Positions 1 to 8,314 of a stretch of DNA of 53,147 bases are shown here, one piece after another; the stretch's first letter is position 1, and every line of letters starts with the position of its first letter. The stretch spans positions 1 to 53,147 of the forward strand of contig CAMDFT010000012.1 in NCBI GenBank assembly GCA_945897795.1, in the 5' to 3' direction. This DNA is from Limnohabitans sp. Rim8. GTDB lineage: Bacteria; Pseudomonadota; Gammaproteobacteria; Burkholderiales; Burkholderiaceae_C. The position numbers and the translations under genes were made by a program. The notes beneath the pieces were generated by a model that did no database searches, was not told the origin of the DNA, and saw nothing but the letters and a program-made list of their open reading frames with translations.

Positions 1-378
1 CAGGCTGATGATGTAGTTGCCGTGGTTTTGCGCGCACTCGGGCAAGAAGATGCCGGGGGTGCGGGTAGCACCGGTCTCGCTCAAAAAGCTCCAAGCGTCG
101 TCGGTCACGGGTTGGTTCAGCGGGGCGCCCATTTCCTTCCAGTTGGGGAACAGTTCGGTCAGGGCCTTGGGGTCCATGATCGCGCCGCTCAGGATGTGGG
201 CACCGGGCTCGCCGCCTTTTTCCAGCACCACCACCGACACGTCTTGGCCTTTTTCAGCGGCCAGTTGCTTGAGGCGGATGGCGGTGGACAGGCCAGCGGG
301 TCCGCCGCCGACCACGACCACGTCGTATTCCATGGATTCGCGGGGGCCGTAGGTGCTCAAAATTTCTTCGGGGCTCAT
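1..378 (-). CDS. Electron transfer flavoprotein-ubiquinone oxidoreductase, N-terminal part (cut by window edge)
   Basis: Only the first 126 residues are present; the rest lies beyond base 1. The start ATG at 378-376 is followed by a short leader and a dinucleotide-binding loop GGGPAGL at residues 24-30, then a conserved ALSGAIMDP-like stretch (AHILSGAIMDP), which is typical of ETF-QO. Known family role: a membrane-associated FAD and 4Fe-4S enzyme that passes electrons from reduced ETF, filled by acyl-CoA dehydrogenases, to the quinone pool. The Fe-S domain would be in the missing C-terminal part. The role fits the several acyl-CoA genes nearby. A geranylgeranyl-reductase-type flavoprotein is the main alternative, but the AHILSGA signature favours ETF-QO. 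Confidence 0.85.
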   Translation of the reverse strand, partial: MSPEEILSTYGPRESMEYDVVVVGGGPAGLSTAIRLKQLAAEKGQDVSVVVLEKGGEPGAHILSGAIMDPKALTELFPNWKEMGAPLNQPVTDDAWSFLSETGATRTPGIFLPECAQNHGNYIISL

Positions 379-530
379 GAAAGTCTCTGTTCAAAGTTGG
401 GGTTGGGGATGCCACGCACCGGGGTGTCGGGCTTGTGACTCATTTTATGCGGCAGAGCACGGGTTCCCCCGCACAATGGTGCGATGGGTGGGTTACTGCT
501 GAAAAGATGGTTTTTAGAGAGGAATATGTC

Positions 531-1313
531 ATGGCTTATGAAATTGATTTGTCGGGTCGCGTGGCCCTCGTCACCGGCGCTTCGGGCGGCTTGGGTGCGC
601 AATTTGCCAAAACCCTGGCTGCAGCTGGGGCGGGCGTGGTGCTGGCCAGCCGCCGCATAGAAAAACTCAAGGACCTGAGGGCCGAAATCGAGGCCGCTGG
701 GGGCGACGCCCATGTGGTCGAGATGGATGTGACCGACCGCCACAGCATTGCGGCGGCTGTGGCCCACGCCGAGACCAAGATGGGCAGCATCGATATTTTG
801 GTGAATAACTCGGGCGTTAGCACCACCCAGCGCATTCAGGACGTGACCGAAGAAGACTACGACTTCATCATGAACACCAATGTGCGCGGTGCGTTTTTTG
901 TAGCGCAAGAAGTGGGCAAACGCATGCTGGCCCGCGCCAAAGGGGCTGCGCCGGGCAGCTTCACGGGTGGGCGCATCATCAACATCGCCTCGATGGCGGG
1001 TCTGAAAGTCTTGCCGCAAATTGGCGTGTACTGCATGAGCAAGGCGGCCGTGATCCAGATGACCAAGGCCTTTGCGGTGGAGTGGGGCAAGTTTGGGATC
1101 AACGTGAACGCGATTTGCCCGGGGTACATCGACACCGAAATCAACCACCACCACTGGCAAACCGAGCAGGGCCAAAAGCTCATCAGCATGTTGCCGCGCA
1201 AGCGCGTCGGCCAGCCGCAAGACCTGGACGCTTTGTTGATGCTGCTCGCCAGCGATCAGAGCCACTTCATCAATGGCGCGGTGGTATCGGCCGACGACGG
1301 TTTCGCTGTCTGA
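531..1313 (+). CDS. Short-chain dehydrogenase/reductase (SDR)
   Basis: A 260-residue classical SDR. The cofactor loop TGASGGLG is at residues 15-22, NNSG at 92-95, the catalytic Ser near 154 and YCMSK with Tyr167/Lys171. The reading frame stays open upstream to 435, but ATG 531 is chosen because a purine-rich AGAGAGG (516-522) sits 8 bases before it and the protein then starts at the usual SDR distance from the Rossmann loop. It is followed after 10 bases by a thioesterase gene, so the two are probably co-transcribed. Acetoacetyl-CoA or 3-hydroxyacyl-CoA type substrates are plausible given the thioesterase and the divergent ETF-QO, but the substrate cannot be read from sequence. Confidence 0.9.
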   Translation: MAYEIDLSGRVALVTGASGGLGAQFAKTLAAAGAGVVLASRRIEKLKDLRAEIEAAGGDAHVVEMDVTDRHSIAAAVAHAETKMGSIDILVNNSGVSTTQRIQDVTEEDYDFIMNTNVRGAFFVAQEVGKRMLARAKGAAPGSFTGGRIINIASMAGLKVLPQIGVYCMSKAAVIQMTKAFAVEWGKFGINVNAICPGYIDTEINHHHWQTEQGQKLISMLPRKRVGQPQDLDALLMLLASDQSHFINGAVVSADDGFAV

Positions 1314-1323
1314 GGGCCAAGCC

Positions 1324-1746
1324 ATGAAGCTGGAAATCCCTGAGCGGAAAAAATTTGTCAATGAGTTGGTCATTCCTATCCGCTGGGGTGACATGGACGC
1401 CATGGGCCACGTCAACAACACGGTGTATTTCCGGTACTTGGAAAGCACCCGCATTGACTGGTTCGACAAGATCGGATTCATGCCCAACCCGCAGGGCGAA
1501 GGTCCGGTGATCGTCAATGCGTTTTGCAATTTCTACCAACAGTTTGAATACCCGGGCAGCATTCTGGCCAAGATGTTTGTGAGCGATCCGGGGCGAACCA
1601 CGTTTGAGACTTGGTGCACGCTGGAGCGCACAGATCAACCTGGCGTCGTGTTTGCCGCCGGGGGCGCGACCACCATTTGGGTGAATTTTCCCAATCAAAA
1701 AGCTGTGGCTCTGCCCGACTGGGTGCGGGCCTTGGTCAGCGACTGA
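1324..1746 (+). CDS. Acyl-CoA thioesterase, 4-hydroxybenzoyl-CoA thioesterase (hot-dog) family
   Basis: A 140-residue single hot-dog protein of the YbgC/FadM type. The signature RWGDMDAMGHVNN (residues 20-32) carries the Asp used as nucleophile or general base in this family, and the PGS-containing beta strand and C-terminal strand follow as expected. The ATG at 1324 is preferred over the in-frame upstream start at 1273, which lies inside the SDR gene. Its job is to hydrolyse a CoA thioester; which one is unknown. It lies 10 bases downstream of the SDR and probably shares its mRNA, suggesting that an SDR product ends up as a CoA ester or that free CoA is recovered. Confidence 0.85.
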   Translation: MKLEIPERKKFVNELVIPIRWGDMDAMGHVNNTVYFRYLESTRIDWFDKIGFMPNPQGEGPVIVNAFCNFYQQFEYPGSILAKMFVSDPGRTTFETWCTLERTDQPGVVFAAGGATTIWVNFPNQKAVALPDWVRALVSD

Positions 1747-1789
1747 TTGCTGTTGTGTTTGGTGGGAGCGCACCCCGTGCGCGAATGCT

Positions 1790-2686
1790 TCAAGCTGTTG
1801 TTGAAGCCGTTCCGCCCACCGCACGCCATTGGTCGGCATGGCTTTCCAGCCACTCTTTCGACAAGGTGGCGCTGCCCACTTGCATGGGGTGAAAGTCTTT
1901 GCGGGTGTATTCCCAAAAGGGTTTGGCCACGCGCCAGACCATGCCGTGGCGGCCGAACAAGAACTTGCTGGCCGACCACCAGGTGGAGGGCTTGAACAGT
2001 GTCTTGTCGTGCCAGAGGTTGTTGACCGTTTGGCGGAAAACGTCGGTGCTGAACTGGATCGTCACGTACCAAAACCAGCGCATGCGCCAAGTGTGGTTGC
2101 CGCCCAAGCGTTGGTAAAGGTCAAAGGCCACACATTTGTGCTCAGACTCTTCAGCCGCATGCCAACGCCAGAGGGTTTTGAGAGGGTCTTCGGCCTTGGC
2201 AAACCAGTCGCCCGCTTGGTCCATTCGGTCCAATGTCAGGTCGCCAAAAATCGAGGTGTAGTGCTCAAAAGCGGCGGTGATGGCCAGCTCGTGCAGATAA
2301 CCCTTGTCGCTTTTGCTGAAGAATTCATCGCGGCCCTTTTTCAGACGTTGCTCAGCGCGAGGCCCCCAGTGGTTGACCAAGCCTTGCTTTTCCAAGTGCG
2401 CGTTGTACAGGGCATGCAGGTGGCGGTGGGTCGCTTCTTGGCCTACAAAGCCTTTGGTAATTTGCTTGAGTTCGGCGTTTTCGGGCGTGTCGGGCAACTG
2501 CTTGGCCCCTGCTTTGACCGCATCGATAAAAGACTGCTCGCCCACCGGAAAGCTCATGGACAAGGCGTTGGCATAAGCCGTCAAAAATGCATCGCCACCG
2601 TTCCAGTGTCGCGAGATACCTTGGCTCAGGTCCACGCTTAGGCGGCGCACGGTCAGCTCGGTCGGGGCGGAGGGGTAATTGTTCAT
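1790..2686 (-). CDS. PF10118-type predicted metal-dependent hydrolase
   Basis: 298 residues from the ATG at 2686; another ATG at 2698 and a TTG at 2704 are in frame, and none has a good ribosome site. The protein resembles the family annotated as predicted metal-dependent hydrolase (PF10118). It is rich in His and Glu, with three clusters: E84-x2-H87, E141-H142 and E180-x2-H183 (plus H176). This E..H, EH, E..H spacing on predicted helices looks like a ferritin-type di-metal site, so a dimetal oxygenase- or hydrolase-like activity is possible. It is divergent from a TetR gene, which probably controls it. The biological substrate is unknown. Confidence 0.75.
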   Translation of the reverse strand: MNNYPSAPTELTVRRLSVDLSQGISRHWNGGDAFLTAYANALSMSFPVGEQSFIDAVKAGAKQLPDTPENAELKQITKGFVGQEATHRHLHALYNAHLEKQGLVNHWGPRAEQRLKKGRDEFFSKSDKGYLHELAITAAFEHYTSIFGDLTLDRMDQAGDWFAKAEDPLKTLWRWHAAEESEHKCVAFDLYQRLGGNHTWRMRWFWYVTIQFSTDVFRQTVNNLWHDKTLFKPSTWWSASKFLFGRHGMVWRVAKPFWEYTRKDFHPMQVGSATLSKEWLESHADQWRAVGGTASTTA

Positions 2687-2711
2687 GGTGGGGATCATCG
2701 GCAAATAAGTC

Positions 2712-2772
2712 AGAATATGAGCATTGTTCAGGTTTTACAAAGACTTGGCAACTCGTTATCTGCTCACATTCT
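2712..2772. promoter_or_regulatory. Long inverted repeat in the divergent promoter region of the PF10118 and TetR genes
   Basis: AGAATATGAGCA (2712-2723) is matched by its reverse complement with one mismatch, TGCTCACATTCT (2761-2772), separated by 37 bases. Inside the left arm, TGAGCATTGTTCA (2718-2730) is itself a near-palindrome. The position between two divergent starts fits an operator for the TetR protein encoded next to it; this is inferred. Confidence 0.5.
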
Positions 2773-2786
2773 AAAAAAGGCTTTTC

Positions 2787-3518
2787 ATGCCCGCTGCCAA
2801 ACCCGATGCAAAACCCGCCATCAAGCCGCAAGCCAAGTCCCAGGCCGATCTCAGCCTGCGTCGCCAGCCCTCGCAGGCGCGGGCACAGCAGACCATGCAA
2901 ACCTTGTTCAAGGCCGCAGCTCAGATTTTGGACAAGGAAGGCGAGGGCGGTTTGACCACGAACAAGGTGGCGGCAGCGGCCGGTTTTTCGATTGGCACGC
3001 TCTACCAGTACTTCCCAAGCAAAGAGGTGTTGGTGCGGGCCATGGCCGCGCGCGGCCAAGAGATGGTGCTGCAAGAGCTGGGGCGGTACCTCAGCGAGCT
3101 GGAAAACCTGCCCGATGTGCGGGAGCTGGACGGACGGGAGTTGCTGGGCCAGGCCATACGCATTTTGGTGCGGGGCTTTGCCACGGGCAAGGGCCTGAGC
3201 CAAAGCCTGATCCGCCTGTGCTGGACACTGGAAAAGCCCGATGAAACCGCCAGTGCTGTGCGACAGGTGGCCGACCGGCTGGCCATCTTTTTTGAACGCA
3301 TCGGTCACCCCGCGCTGCAAACACCCAGCCCGGCGCAACTGTTTGTGCTGACCCGCTCGGTCATTGGCACACTGCGCAGCGCCAGCCTGGAAAAATCACC
3401 CCTCTTGGGCAGTCCCGCGTTTGAAGAAGCCTTGATACAAATGGCTTGGGCTTTGCTGGCCCGGCCGCAAGTGCTTCAGGCTGCGGGTTTGGCCTTGGGT
3501 GCGCGGCCCATCAAATAA
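2787..3518 (+). CDS. TetR family transcriptional regulator
   Basis: 243 residues. A Lys/Ala/Pro/Gln-rich N-terminal tail of about 30 residues precedes a TetR-type helix-turn-helix (about residues 35-80, core TTNKVAAAAGFSIGTLYQYF), followed by a helical ligand-binding domain. The ATG at 2787 follows AAAAAGG. It is divergent from the PF10118 gene, with a strong inverted repeat between them, and probably represses that gene and itself. The 3' end overlaps the convergent AhpD-like gene by 43 bases, so the two mRNAs are complementary there. The ligand is unknown; many regulators of this type in Burkholderiales sense fatty acyl or aromatic compounds. Confidence 0.9.
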   Translation: MPAAKPDAKPAIKPQAKSQADLSLRRQPSQARAQQTMQTLFKAAAQILDKEGEGGLTTNKVAAAAGFSIGTLYQYFPSKEVLVRAMAARGQEMVLQELGRYLSELENLPDVRELDGRELLGQAIRILVRGFATGKGLSQSLIRLCWTLEKPDETASAVRQVADRLAIFFERIGHPALQTPSPAQLFVLTRSVIGTLRSASLEKSPLLGSPAFEEALIQMAWALLARPQVLQAAGLALGARPIK

Positions 3519-4072
3519 AACTCGGGGTTGGGCATCATGCCGCTGAAGCTGGCCATGCGGTTACTCAGACCAAAGAACGCAGTGATGGCCGCGATGTCCC
3601 AAATGTCTTCGTCGTTGAAGCCGTGCGTGTGCAGGGCGGCAAAGTCGGCGTCTTCCAACTGGTCAGAGTGGTCGCAAACCTTGAGCGCAAAGTCCAGCAT
3701 GGCGCGCTGGCGAGGGCTGATGTCGGCCTTGCGGTGGTTGATGGCCACTTGGTCTGCCACCAGCGGTTTCTTTTCGTAAATGCGCAAAATAGCGCCGTGT
3801 GCCACCACGCAATACAGGCACTTGTTGGCCGCGCTGGTGGTGGTCACGATCATCTCGCGCTCGCCTTTGGTCAGGCCGCTCTCGCGCCCCACCGACTCGG
3901 GCACCATCAGGGCGTCGTGGTAGGCAAAGAAAGCGCGCCACTCAGCGGGCCGGCGTGCAAAGGCCAGAAAAACATTGGGCACAAAACCGGCTTTTTCTTG
4001 CACCTCCAGCACTTTGGCTTTGATGTCGTCAGGCAAGTCATTGATTTCGGGGGCAGGGTAGCGTGTTGTCAT
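3476..4072 (-). CDS. Carboxymuconolactone decarboxylase/AhpD-like peroxidase-related protein
   Basis: 198 residues from the ATG at 4072; the frame is open further upstream, but this start places MTTRYPAPEI at the front as in relatives. It has the AhpD-type active site C85-L-Y-C88 followed by H92, i.e. CxxC plus His, as in alkylhydroperoxidase-fold proteins that reduce peroxides or relay thiols. It is all-helical and has no signal peptide. It is divergent from a second CMD-family gene (start 4141), and its 3' end overlaps the TetR gene. A role in peroxide detoxification is likely but not proven, because many CMD proteins with CxxC have no known substrate. Confidence 0.85.
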   Translation of the reverse strand: MTTRYPAPEINDLPDDIKAKVLEVQEKAGFVPNVFLAFARRPAEWRAFFAYHDALMVPESVGRESGLTKGEREMIVTTTSAANKCLYCVVAHGAILRIYEKKPLVADQVAINHRKADISPRQRAMLDFALKVCDHSDQLEDADFAALHTHGFNDEDIWDIAAITAFFGLSNRMASFSGMMPNPEFYLMGRAPKAKPAA

Positions 4073-4140
4073 GGGTGTGCTCGTCAGAGGTTTCAAAATG
4101 TTTATGCTTGGCTTATTTTCCACCAACTTGGACCTTCACC

Positions 4141-4563
4141 ATGACCGCTTTGAACACCCCAGCTGCCCAGTCAGCGCCGCTTGAATGGCCAACCGATGCC
4201 GATTTCCAAAACGGGCTGGTTACGCGCAGCCAAGTCGTTGGGGCAGATTATGTCGAGCGGGCTTTGGGCGGTGCGACCGAGTTCACACAGCCCATGCAAG
4301 AGTTCATCACGCGTAACGCCTGGGGCAATGTCTGGCAGCGTCCGGGGCTTGACCTCAAAACCCGCAGCCTGATCACCGTGGCCATGCTCACGGCCCAAGG
4401 CAAGCAGCAAGAACTCAAGGCGCATGTTCGCGGTGCCCTGAACAACGGTGCCACACCAGAAGAAATCCGCGAACTCATGCTGCACGCCACCGTTTACTGT
4501 GGTTTTCCGACAGCGATTGACGCGTTCCGAAGTGCCACAGAGGTCATTGAGCCCAAGACTTGA
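4141..4563 (+). CDS. Carboxymuconolactone decarboxylase family protein (PcaC-like)
   Basis: 140 residues from the ATG at 4141, which begins right after the divergent promoter gap. It lacks the CxxC of its neighbour and instead matches PcaC-type proteins: a conserved run RSLITVAMLTAQGK (about 75-88), ELKAHVRGALNNGATPEEI (91-109) and HATVYCGFPTA (115-125). PcaC proper decarboxylates 4-carboxymuconolactone in protocatechuate breakdown, but no other pca genes are here, so the substrate is open. The 78 bases to the nitroreductase hold no evident terminator, so both may be co-transcribed. Confidence 0.85.
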   Translation: MTALNTPAAQSAPLEWPTDADFQNGLVTRSQVVGADYVERALGGATEFTQPMQEFITRNAWGNVWQRPGLDLKTRSLITVAMLTAQGKQQELKAHVRGALNNGATPEEIRELMLHATVYCGFPTAIDAFRSATEVIEPKT

Positions 4564-4641
4564 TGGCTTGAGTAACCTAGGCATCAGGCTTAGATTGACG
4601 TTTGAGTGCTTTTCCATCATCTTCGGATGAGGAGATAAAAC

Positions 4642-5313
4642 ATGGAATTTTCAGAACTCATCAAGGCCCGAAAAAGTGTTCGCGGTTACCAACAAAAACA
4701 AGTCCCTCGCGAGGTGATCGAAGACATCCTCTCGGTGGCCAAATGGTCGCCCTCGTCGATGAACACGCAGCCCTGGTATGTGCATGTGGTTACGGGCGAA
4801 CCATTGGATCGGATCCGTCGGGGCAACACCGAGAACATGGTCAAGGGCGTGCCCCCTAAGCGCGACTTTCCGATGAAAGAGTCCTACGAGGGCATCCACC
4901 GCAAGCGCCAAGTCGACATCGCAATTCAGCTGTTTGATGTGATGGGCATTGCCCGTGATGACAAAGAGCGTCGCACCGATTGGGTGATGCGCGGTTTCCG
5001 CCAGTTCGATGCGCCTGTGTCGCTGGTGCTGACTTACGACAAATACCTGGAGCCTGCGGCCATCAGCCAGTTTGATTTGGGGGCCTTGTCGCACGCCATT
5101 GTGCTGGCTGCCTGGGAGCGTGGCTTGGGCACCGTGATCAACGGCCAGGGCATCATGCAGTCGACTGTGGTGCGCGAGCACGCGGGCATTCCGGATGACC
5201 AGAACATCATGATCTGCATCGCCCTGGGCTACCCGGACGAAGACTTTGTGGCCAACACCGTCAAGTCGGTGCGCGAAGACGAAGCCAACTTTGTGCGTTA
5301 CGTCGGTTTCTGA
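4642..5313 (+). CDS. Nitroreductase family FMN oxidoreductase
   Basis: 223 residues, the usual length for NfsB/PnbA-type nitroreductases. FMN-binding features: the RKSVRGY start motif (residues 10-16), SPSSMNTQPW (about 36-45) and the C-terminal GLGTVINGQ loop near residue 160. GGAGATAAA before the ATG at 4642 provides a ribosome site. Such enzymes use NAD(P)H to reduce nitro groups, quinones or enones; the physiological substrate is unknown. It lies downstream of the PcaC-like gene and 70 bases upstream of the fused acyl-CoA dehydrogenase. It could serve either, or stand alone. Confidence 0.88.
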   Translation: MEFSELIKARKSVRGYQQKQVPREVIEDILSVAKWSPSSMNTQPWYVHVVTGEPLDRIRRGNTENMVKGVPPKRDFPMKESYEGIHRKRQVDIAIQLFDVMGIARDDKERRTDWVMRGFRQFDAPVSLVLTYDKYLEPAAISQFDLGALSHAIVLAAWERGLGTVINGQGIMQSTVVREHAGIPDDQNIMICIALGYPDEDFVANTVKSVREDEANFVRYVGF

Positions 5314-5383
5314 ACCTGTCATGGATCAGGTCGTCACCTTGCGATGGCGGCCTTTTCTTTCTGTCCCTTAGAGTGAACACCCC

Positions 5384-7702
5384 ATGAACTTGAGCAAAGA
5401 AGAGCTGGCTTTTCGCGATGAAGTGCGCGCCTTTTTGGCCGCTGAGCTGACCGACGAGATCCGCTTGGGCGGGCACCGCACCTCAGGCATTTTTGCGGAC
5501 TACGAAGTCGGCATTCCATGGCAACGCATTTTGGCCAAGCGCGGCTGGTCTGCGCCGCACTGGCCGGTGGAGTGGGGTGGTTGCGGCTGGACGCCAAGGC
5601 AACACGATATTTTTGCCAGCGAGATGGCGGCGGCCGATGCCCCCAAGGTTTCGCCCTTGGGCTTGGTGATGGCTGCGCCCGTGCTGGTGGCCTTTGGCAC
5701 GCAGGCCCAAAAAGAACGCTGGCTGCCCGACTTGCGCAACGGCGTGAGCTACTGGTGCCAGGGTTACAGCGAGCCGGGCTCAGGCTCTGACCTGGCCTCG
5801 CTGCAATGCCGCGCCCGCCGTGAAGGCAATGAGTGGGTGATCAACGGCTCCAAAATCTGGACCACCCATGCCCACCGCGCCACGCACATGTTTTGCCTGG
5901 TGCGCACCGACAGCAGCGGCAAGCCGCAACAAGGCATCAGCTTCTTGATGTTCGAGCTCAACAACCCGGGCATCCAGATCCGACCGATCACCAGCATCTC
6001 GGGCGACCACGAGTTCAACCAGGTCTTTTTTGACGAAGCCCGCGTGCCCGCTGACGCCCTGATCGGCGAAGAAAACCAGGGCTGGACGATTGCCAAATTT
6101 TTGTTGGAACACGAGCGGGGTGGCTCGTCTGCGCCGTTCTTGCGGGGCCGTCTGGCGCGGCTGCACGAGTCCTTGCGCGAGGCGTTTGCATCAGGACACG
6201 CAGACGCCGAGCAAGAAGACATCGCCTTGACTCTGGCCAACGCGCAATGTCGCATCGACGCCCTGCACGCCTGGGAGCAACAGGTGCTGACGGCGCGCAT
6301 TGGTGGCGGCGCGCAGCCTTGTTGGCTGGCTGCGGCCCCATCGATGGGCAAGGTGCTGGCCACAGAGCTCAAGCAGCACCTGACCGAGTTGGGCCTGAGC
6401 ATTGCCGGCCCTTACGGTGCCACCAGCCTCACGGTGGAGGAGGCCAGCGCCCACGCGCTGCCTGTGCCCGAAGAGTCGGTGTTCGCCACCCGTGCGTATT
6501 TGAACGACCGTGCCGCCTCGATTTATGGCGGCACCAACGAAGTCCAGCGCAACCTGATCGCCCGCCACCTTTTGGGTGCCGAAGTGGTGGAGCCAGTGGT
6601 GCCCACCGACGAAACGCAGGCCATGTTGCTGGCCAGTTTGCAAGGCTGGTTGCAAGACAAGTTACCGTTCGACAAACGCGCTCAAATGATTGCCACACCT
6701 GAAGCGATGGCGCCGCTGTGGCAAGGCTTGAGCCGTGAGTTGGGCCTCTTGGGCGCAGCACTGCCCGAACACTTGGGCGGCATGGGCGGTGGTTTGCCCG
6801 AGCAAATGCTGGTCTGCCAGGCCTTGGGAGCGGCCTTGGTGGCCGAGCCCTACAGCAGCACCGCCGTGCTGGGCGCGACCTTGCTCCAAGCGCTGGGCGA
6901 CCCAACAGCCGATGCTTTGCTGCAAGGCCTGGCAGAAGGCCAAGTGCGCTTGGCTGTGGCAGCGTTGGAGCCAGCAGGGCGGACTGACTTGAGCCGGGTG
7001 CAAACCCTATTGCACAACTCGAGCGGCCAGTGGCGCATCAGCGGCCGCAAAGCCCTGGTGCGCGGCGCAAGCGGGGCCACGCATTGGCTGGTGAGCGCAC
7101 TGGACGAAGCGGGCCAGCTGCGCATCTGCCTGATCGACCCTGCAGCCAGCGGGGTGCAACGCCGAGATGCGCGCCTGATCGACGGTGCCTGGGCGGCAGA
7201 GCTGGCCTTTGACCAAGCACCCGTGCAGGCCCTCATCGGCCAGGGCGATGCAATGGCTGCACTCACACAAGCCTGGGACACAGCCACGCTGGCCGCAGGT
7301 GCCGAGGCCGTGGGCGTGATGCAGGCCCTGATGCGCGACACGCTCAACTACACCCGCCAGCGCAAACAGTTCGGCCAGCCCTTGGCGGCCTTCCAGGCCC
7401 TTCAGCACCGCATGGCCGACATGTACCTTGCGCTGGTGCAAGCCGCTGCTGCAGTGGGCGCTTGTGCCGATGTGGCGGGCGACAGCCCAGAGCGTCGCGC
7501 CCAGCGGGTGTCATCGTCCCATGTGACGGTGCTGCATGCGGCACGGTTGGTGGGGCAGGGCGCAGTGCAGCTGCACGGCGGCATGGGCATGACCGACGAG
7601 CTGGCCGTGGGCCATGGCTTCAAGCGCTTGACGGTGATCGAGCAGCAGTTTGGCGGGGTGGCGCAGCATTTGCGGCGGGTGGCGGGTTTGGCCCCAGACT
7701 GA
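5384..7702 (+). CDS. Single-chain double acyl-CoA dehydrogenase (two fused ACAD domains)
   Basis: 772 residues, about twice a normal acyl-CoA dehydrogenase. Domain 1 (about 1-395) has the FAD/substrate region YSEPGSGSDLASLQ, the strand WTTHAHRA and the C-terminal IYGGTNEVQRNLIARHLLG. Domain 2 (about 410-772) has its own N-terminal helices (GLSRELGLLGAALPEHLGG), YTRQRKQFGQPLAAFQALQ near 655 and QLHGGMGMTDELAVGH near 725. The MCAD-type Glu of YEGT is Gly in domain 1; a Glu in LLEHERGG (about 243) could act as base, as in isovaleryl-CoA-type enzymes. The arrangement resembles PimC plus PimD or FadE heteromers merged in one chain. The substrate is likely a bulky, dicarboxylic or ring-bearing acyl-CoA (inference). 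Confidence 0.88.
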   Translation: MNLSKEELAFRDEVRAFLAAELTDEIRLGGHRTSGIFADYEVGIPWQRILAKRGWSAPHWPVEWGGCGWTPRQHDIFASEMAAADAPKVSPLGLVMAAPVLVAFGTQAQKERWLPDLRNGVSYWCQGYSEPGSGSDLASLQCRARREGNEWVINGSKIWTTHAHRATHMFCLVRTDSSGKPQQGISFLMFELNNPGIQIRPITSISGDHEFNQVFFDEARVPADALIGEENQGWTIAKFLLEHERGGSSAPFLRGRLARLHESLREAFASGHADAEQEDIALTLANAQCRIDALHAWEQQVLTARIGGGAQPCWLAAAPSMGKVLATELKQHLTELGLSIAGPYGATSLTVEEASAHALPVPEESVFATRAYLNDRAASIYGGTNEVQRNLIARHLLGAEVVEPVVPTDETQAMLLASLQGWLQDKLPFDKRAQMIATPEAMAPLWQGLSRELGLLGAALPEHLGGMGGGLPEQMLVCQALGAALVAEPYSSTAVLGATLLQALGDPTADALLQGLAEGQVRLAVAALEPAGRTDLSRVQTLLHNSSGQWRISGRKALVRGASGATHWLVSALDEAGQLRICLIDPAASGVQRRDARLIDGAWAAELAFDQAPVQALIGQGDAMAALTQAWDTATLAAGAEAVGVMQALMRDTLNYTRQRKQFGQPLAAFQALQHRMADMYLALVQAAAAVGACADVAGDSPERRAQRVSSSHVTVLHAARLVGQGAVQLHGGMGMTDELAVGHGFKRLTVIEQQFGGVAQHLRRVAGLAPD

Positions 7703-7713
7703 GACGCTTTAGC

Positions 7714-8274
7714 TCACCCCCGCATCAACTTCTGAATCAAATCCGCCGCCCCTGAGGCCTCGTATTTGCGCATCAGCTTGACGCGGTAAATCTCGACCGT
7801 GCGGTGGCTGATCCCCAGAGCGCGACCGATCTCTTTGCTGGTCAGGCCGTCCATCAGGTGTGCAGCGACTTCCCGTTCACGGGCAGTCAGTTCGGCCTTG
7901 ACGGGTTTGCGGGCCGACAGGTCTTCAAAGGTCCAGATGCCGGCCTCGTGCGGCGCGTCCCGGTTCAGGGCGCGGCCCGTCACATGGCACCAGAAGGTTT
8001 CGCCTTTGAAGCGGCCGTCCACCCGTTTCATGATGCGGTCGTCGGCATACACGCCTTTGGCGTTCAGGATGGGCGCGATGCGCTGGCCGGTGCGTTCGTA
8101 TTCGTCGACGCTGGGGTAGAGCAGCTGAAAACTTTGGCCGATGAGTTGCTCGCGGCCCACGCCAAACATCTCGCAAACGCGCTGGTTGCAGTCAATGATG
8201 GCGCGGTTGCGCGAGAGCACCAGGCCGATGGGGGCCAGATCAAAGGCGAGTCGGTAATCGATGTCTGAGTTCAT
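7714..8274 (-). CDS. PAS domain-containing LuxR family transcriptional regulator
   Basis: 186 residues. The N-terminal PAS domain (about 8-120) contains IDCNQRVCEMFG and the late beta strands ETFWCHVTGRAL and EAGIWTFEDLS. The C-terminal LuxR/FixJ helix-turn-helix (about 128-186) reads LTAREREVAAHLMDGLTSKE then EIGRALGISHRTVEIYRVKL. No receiver domain is present, so it senses its signal directly through PAS. It is divergent from scoAB, with repeated TACGTAGT motifs in the 100-base gap, so it is the likely regulator of ketone-body use. Its 3' end stops 11 bases from the convergent acyl-CoA dehydrogenase gene. The ligand is unknown. Confidence 0.9.
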   Translation of the reverse strand: MNSDIDYRLAFDLAPIGLVLSRNRAIIDCNQRVCEMFGVGREQLIGQSFQLLYPSVDEYERTGQRIAPILNAKGVYADDRIMKRVDGRFKGETFWCHVTGRALNRDAPHEAGIWTFEDLSARKPVKAELTAREREVAAHLMDGLTSKEIGRALGISHRTVEIYRVKLMRKYEASGAADLIQKLMRG

Positions 8275-8314
8275 GAGTGGGATGGTCTGCGGCTAGGGGA
8301 AGCCCTCTACGAAA

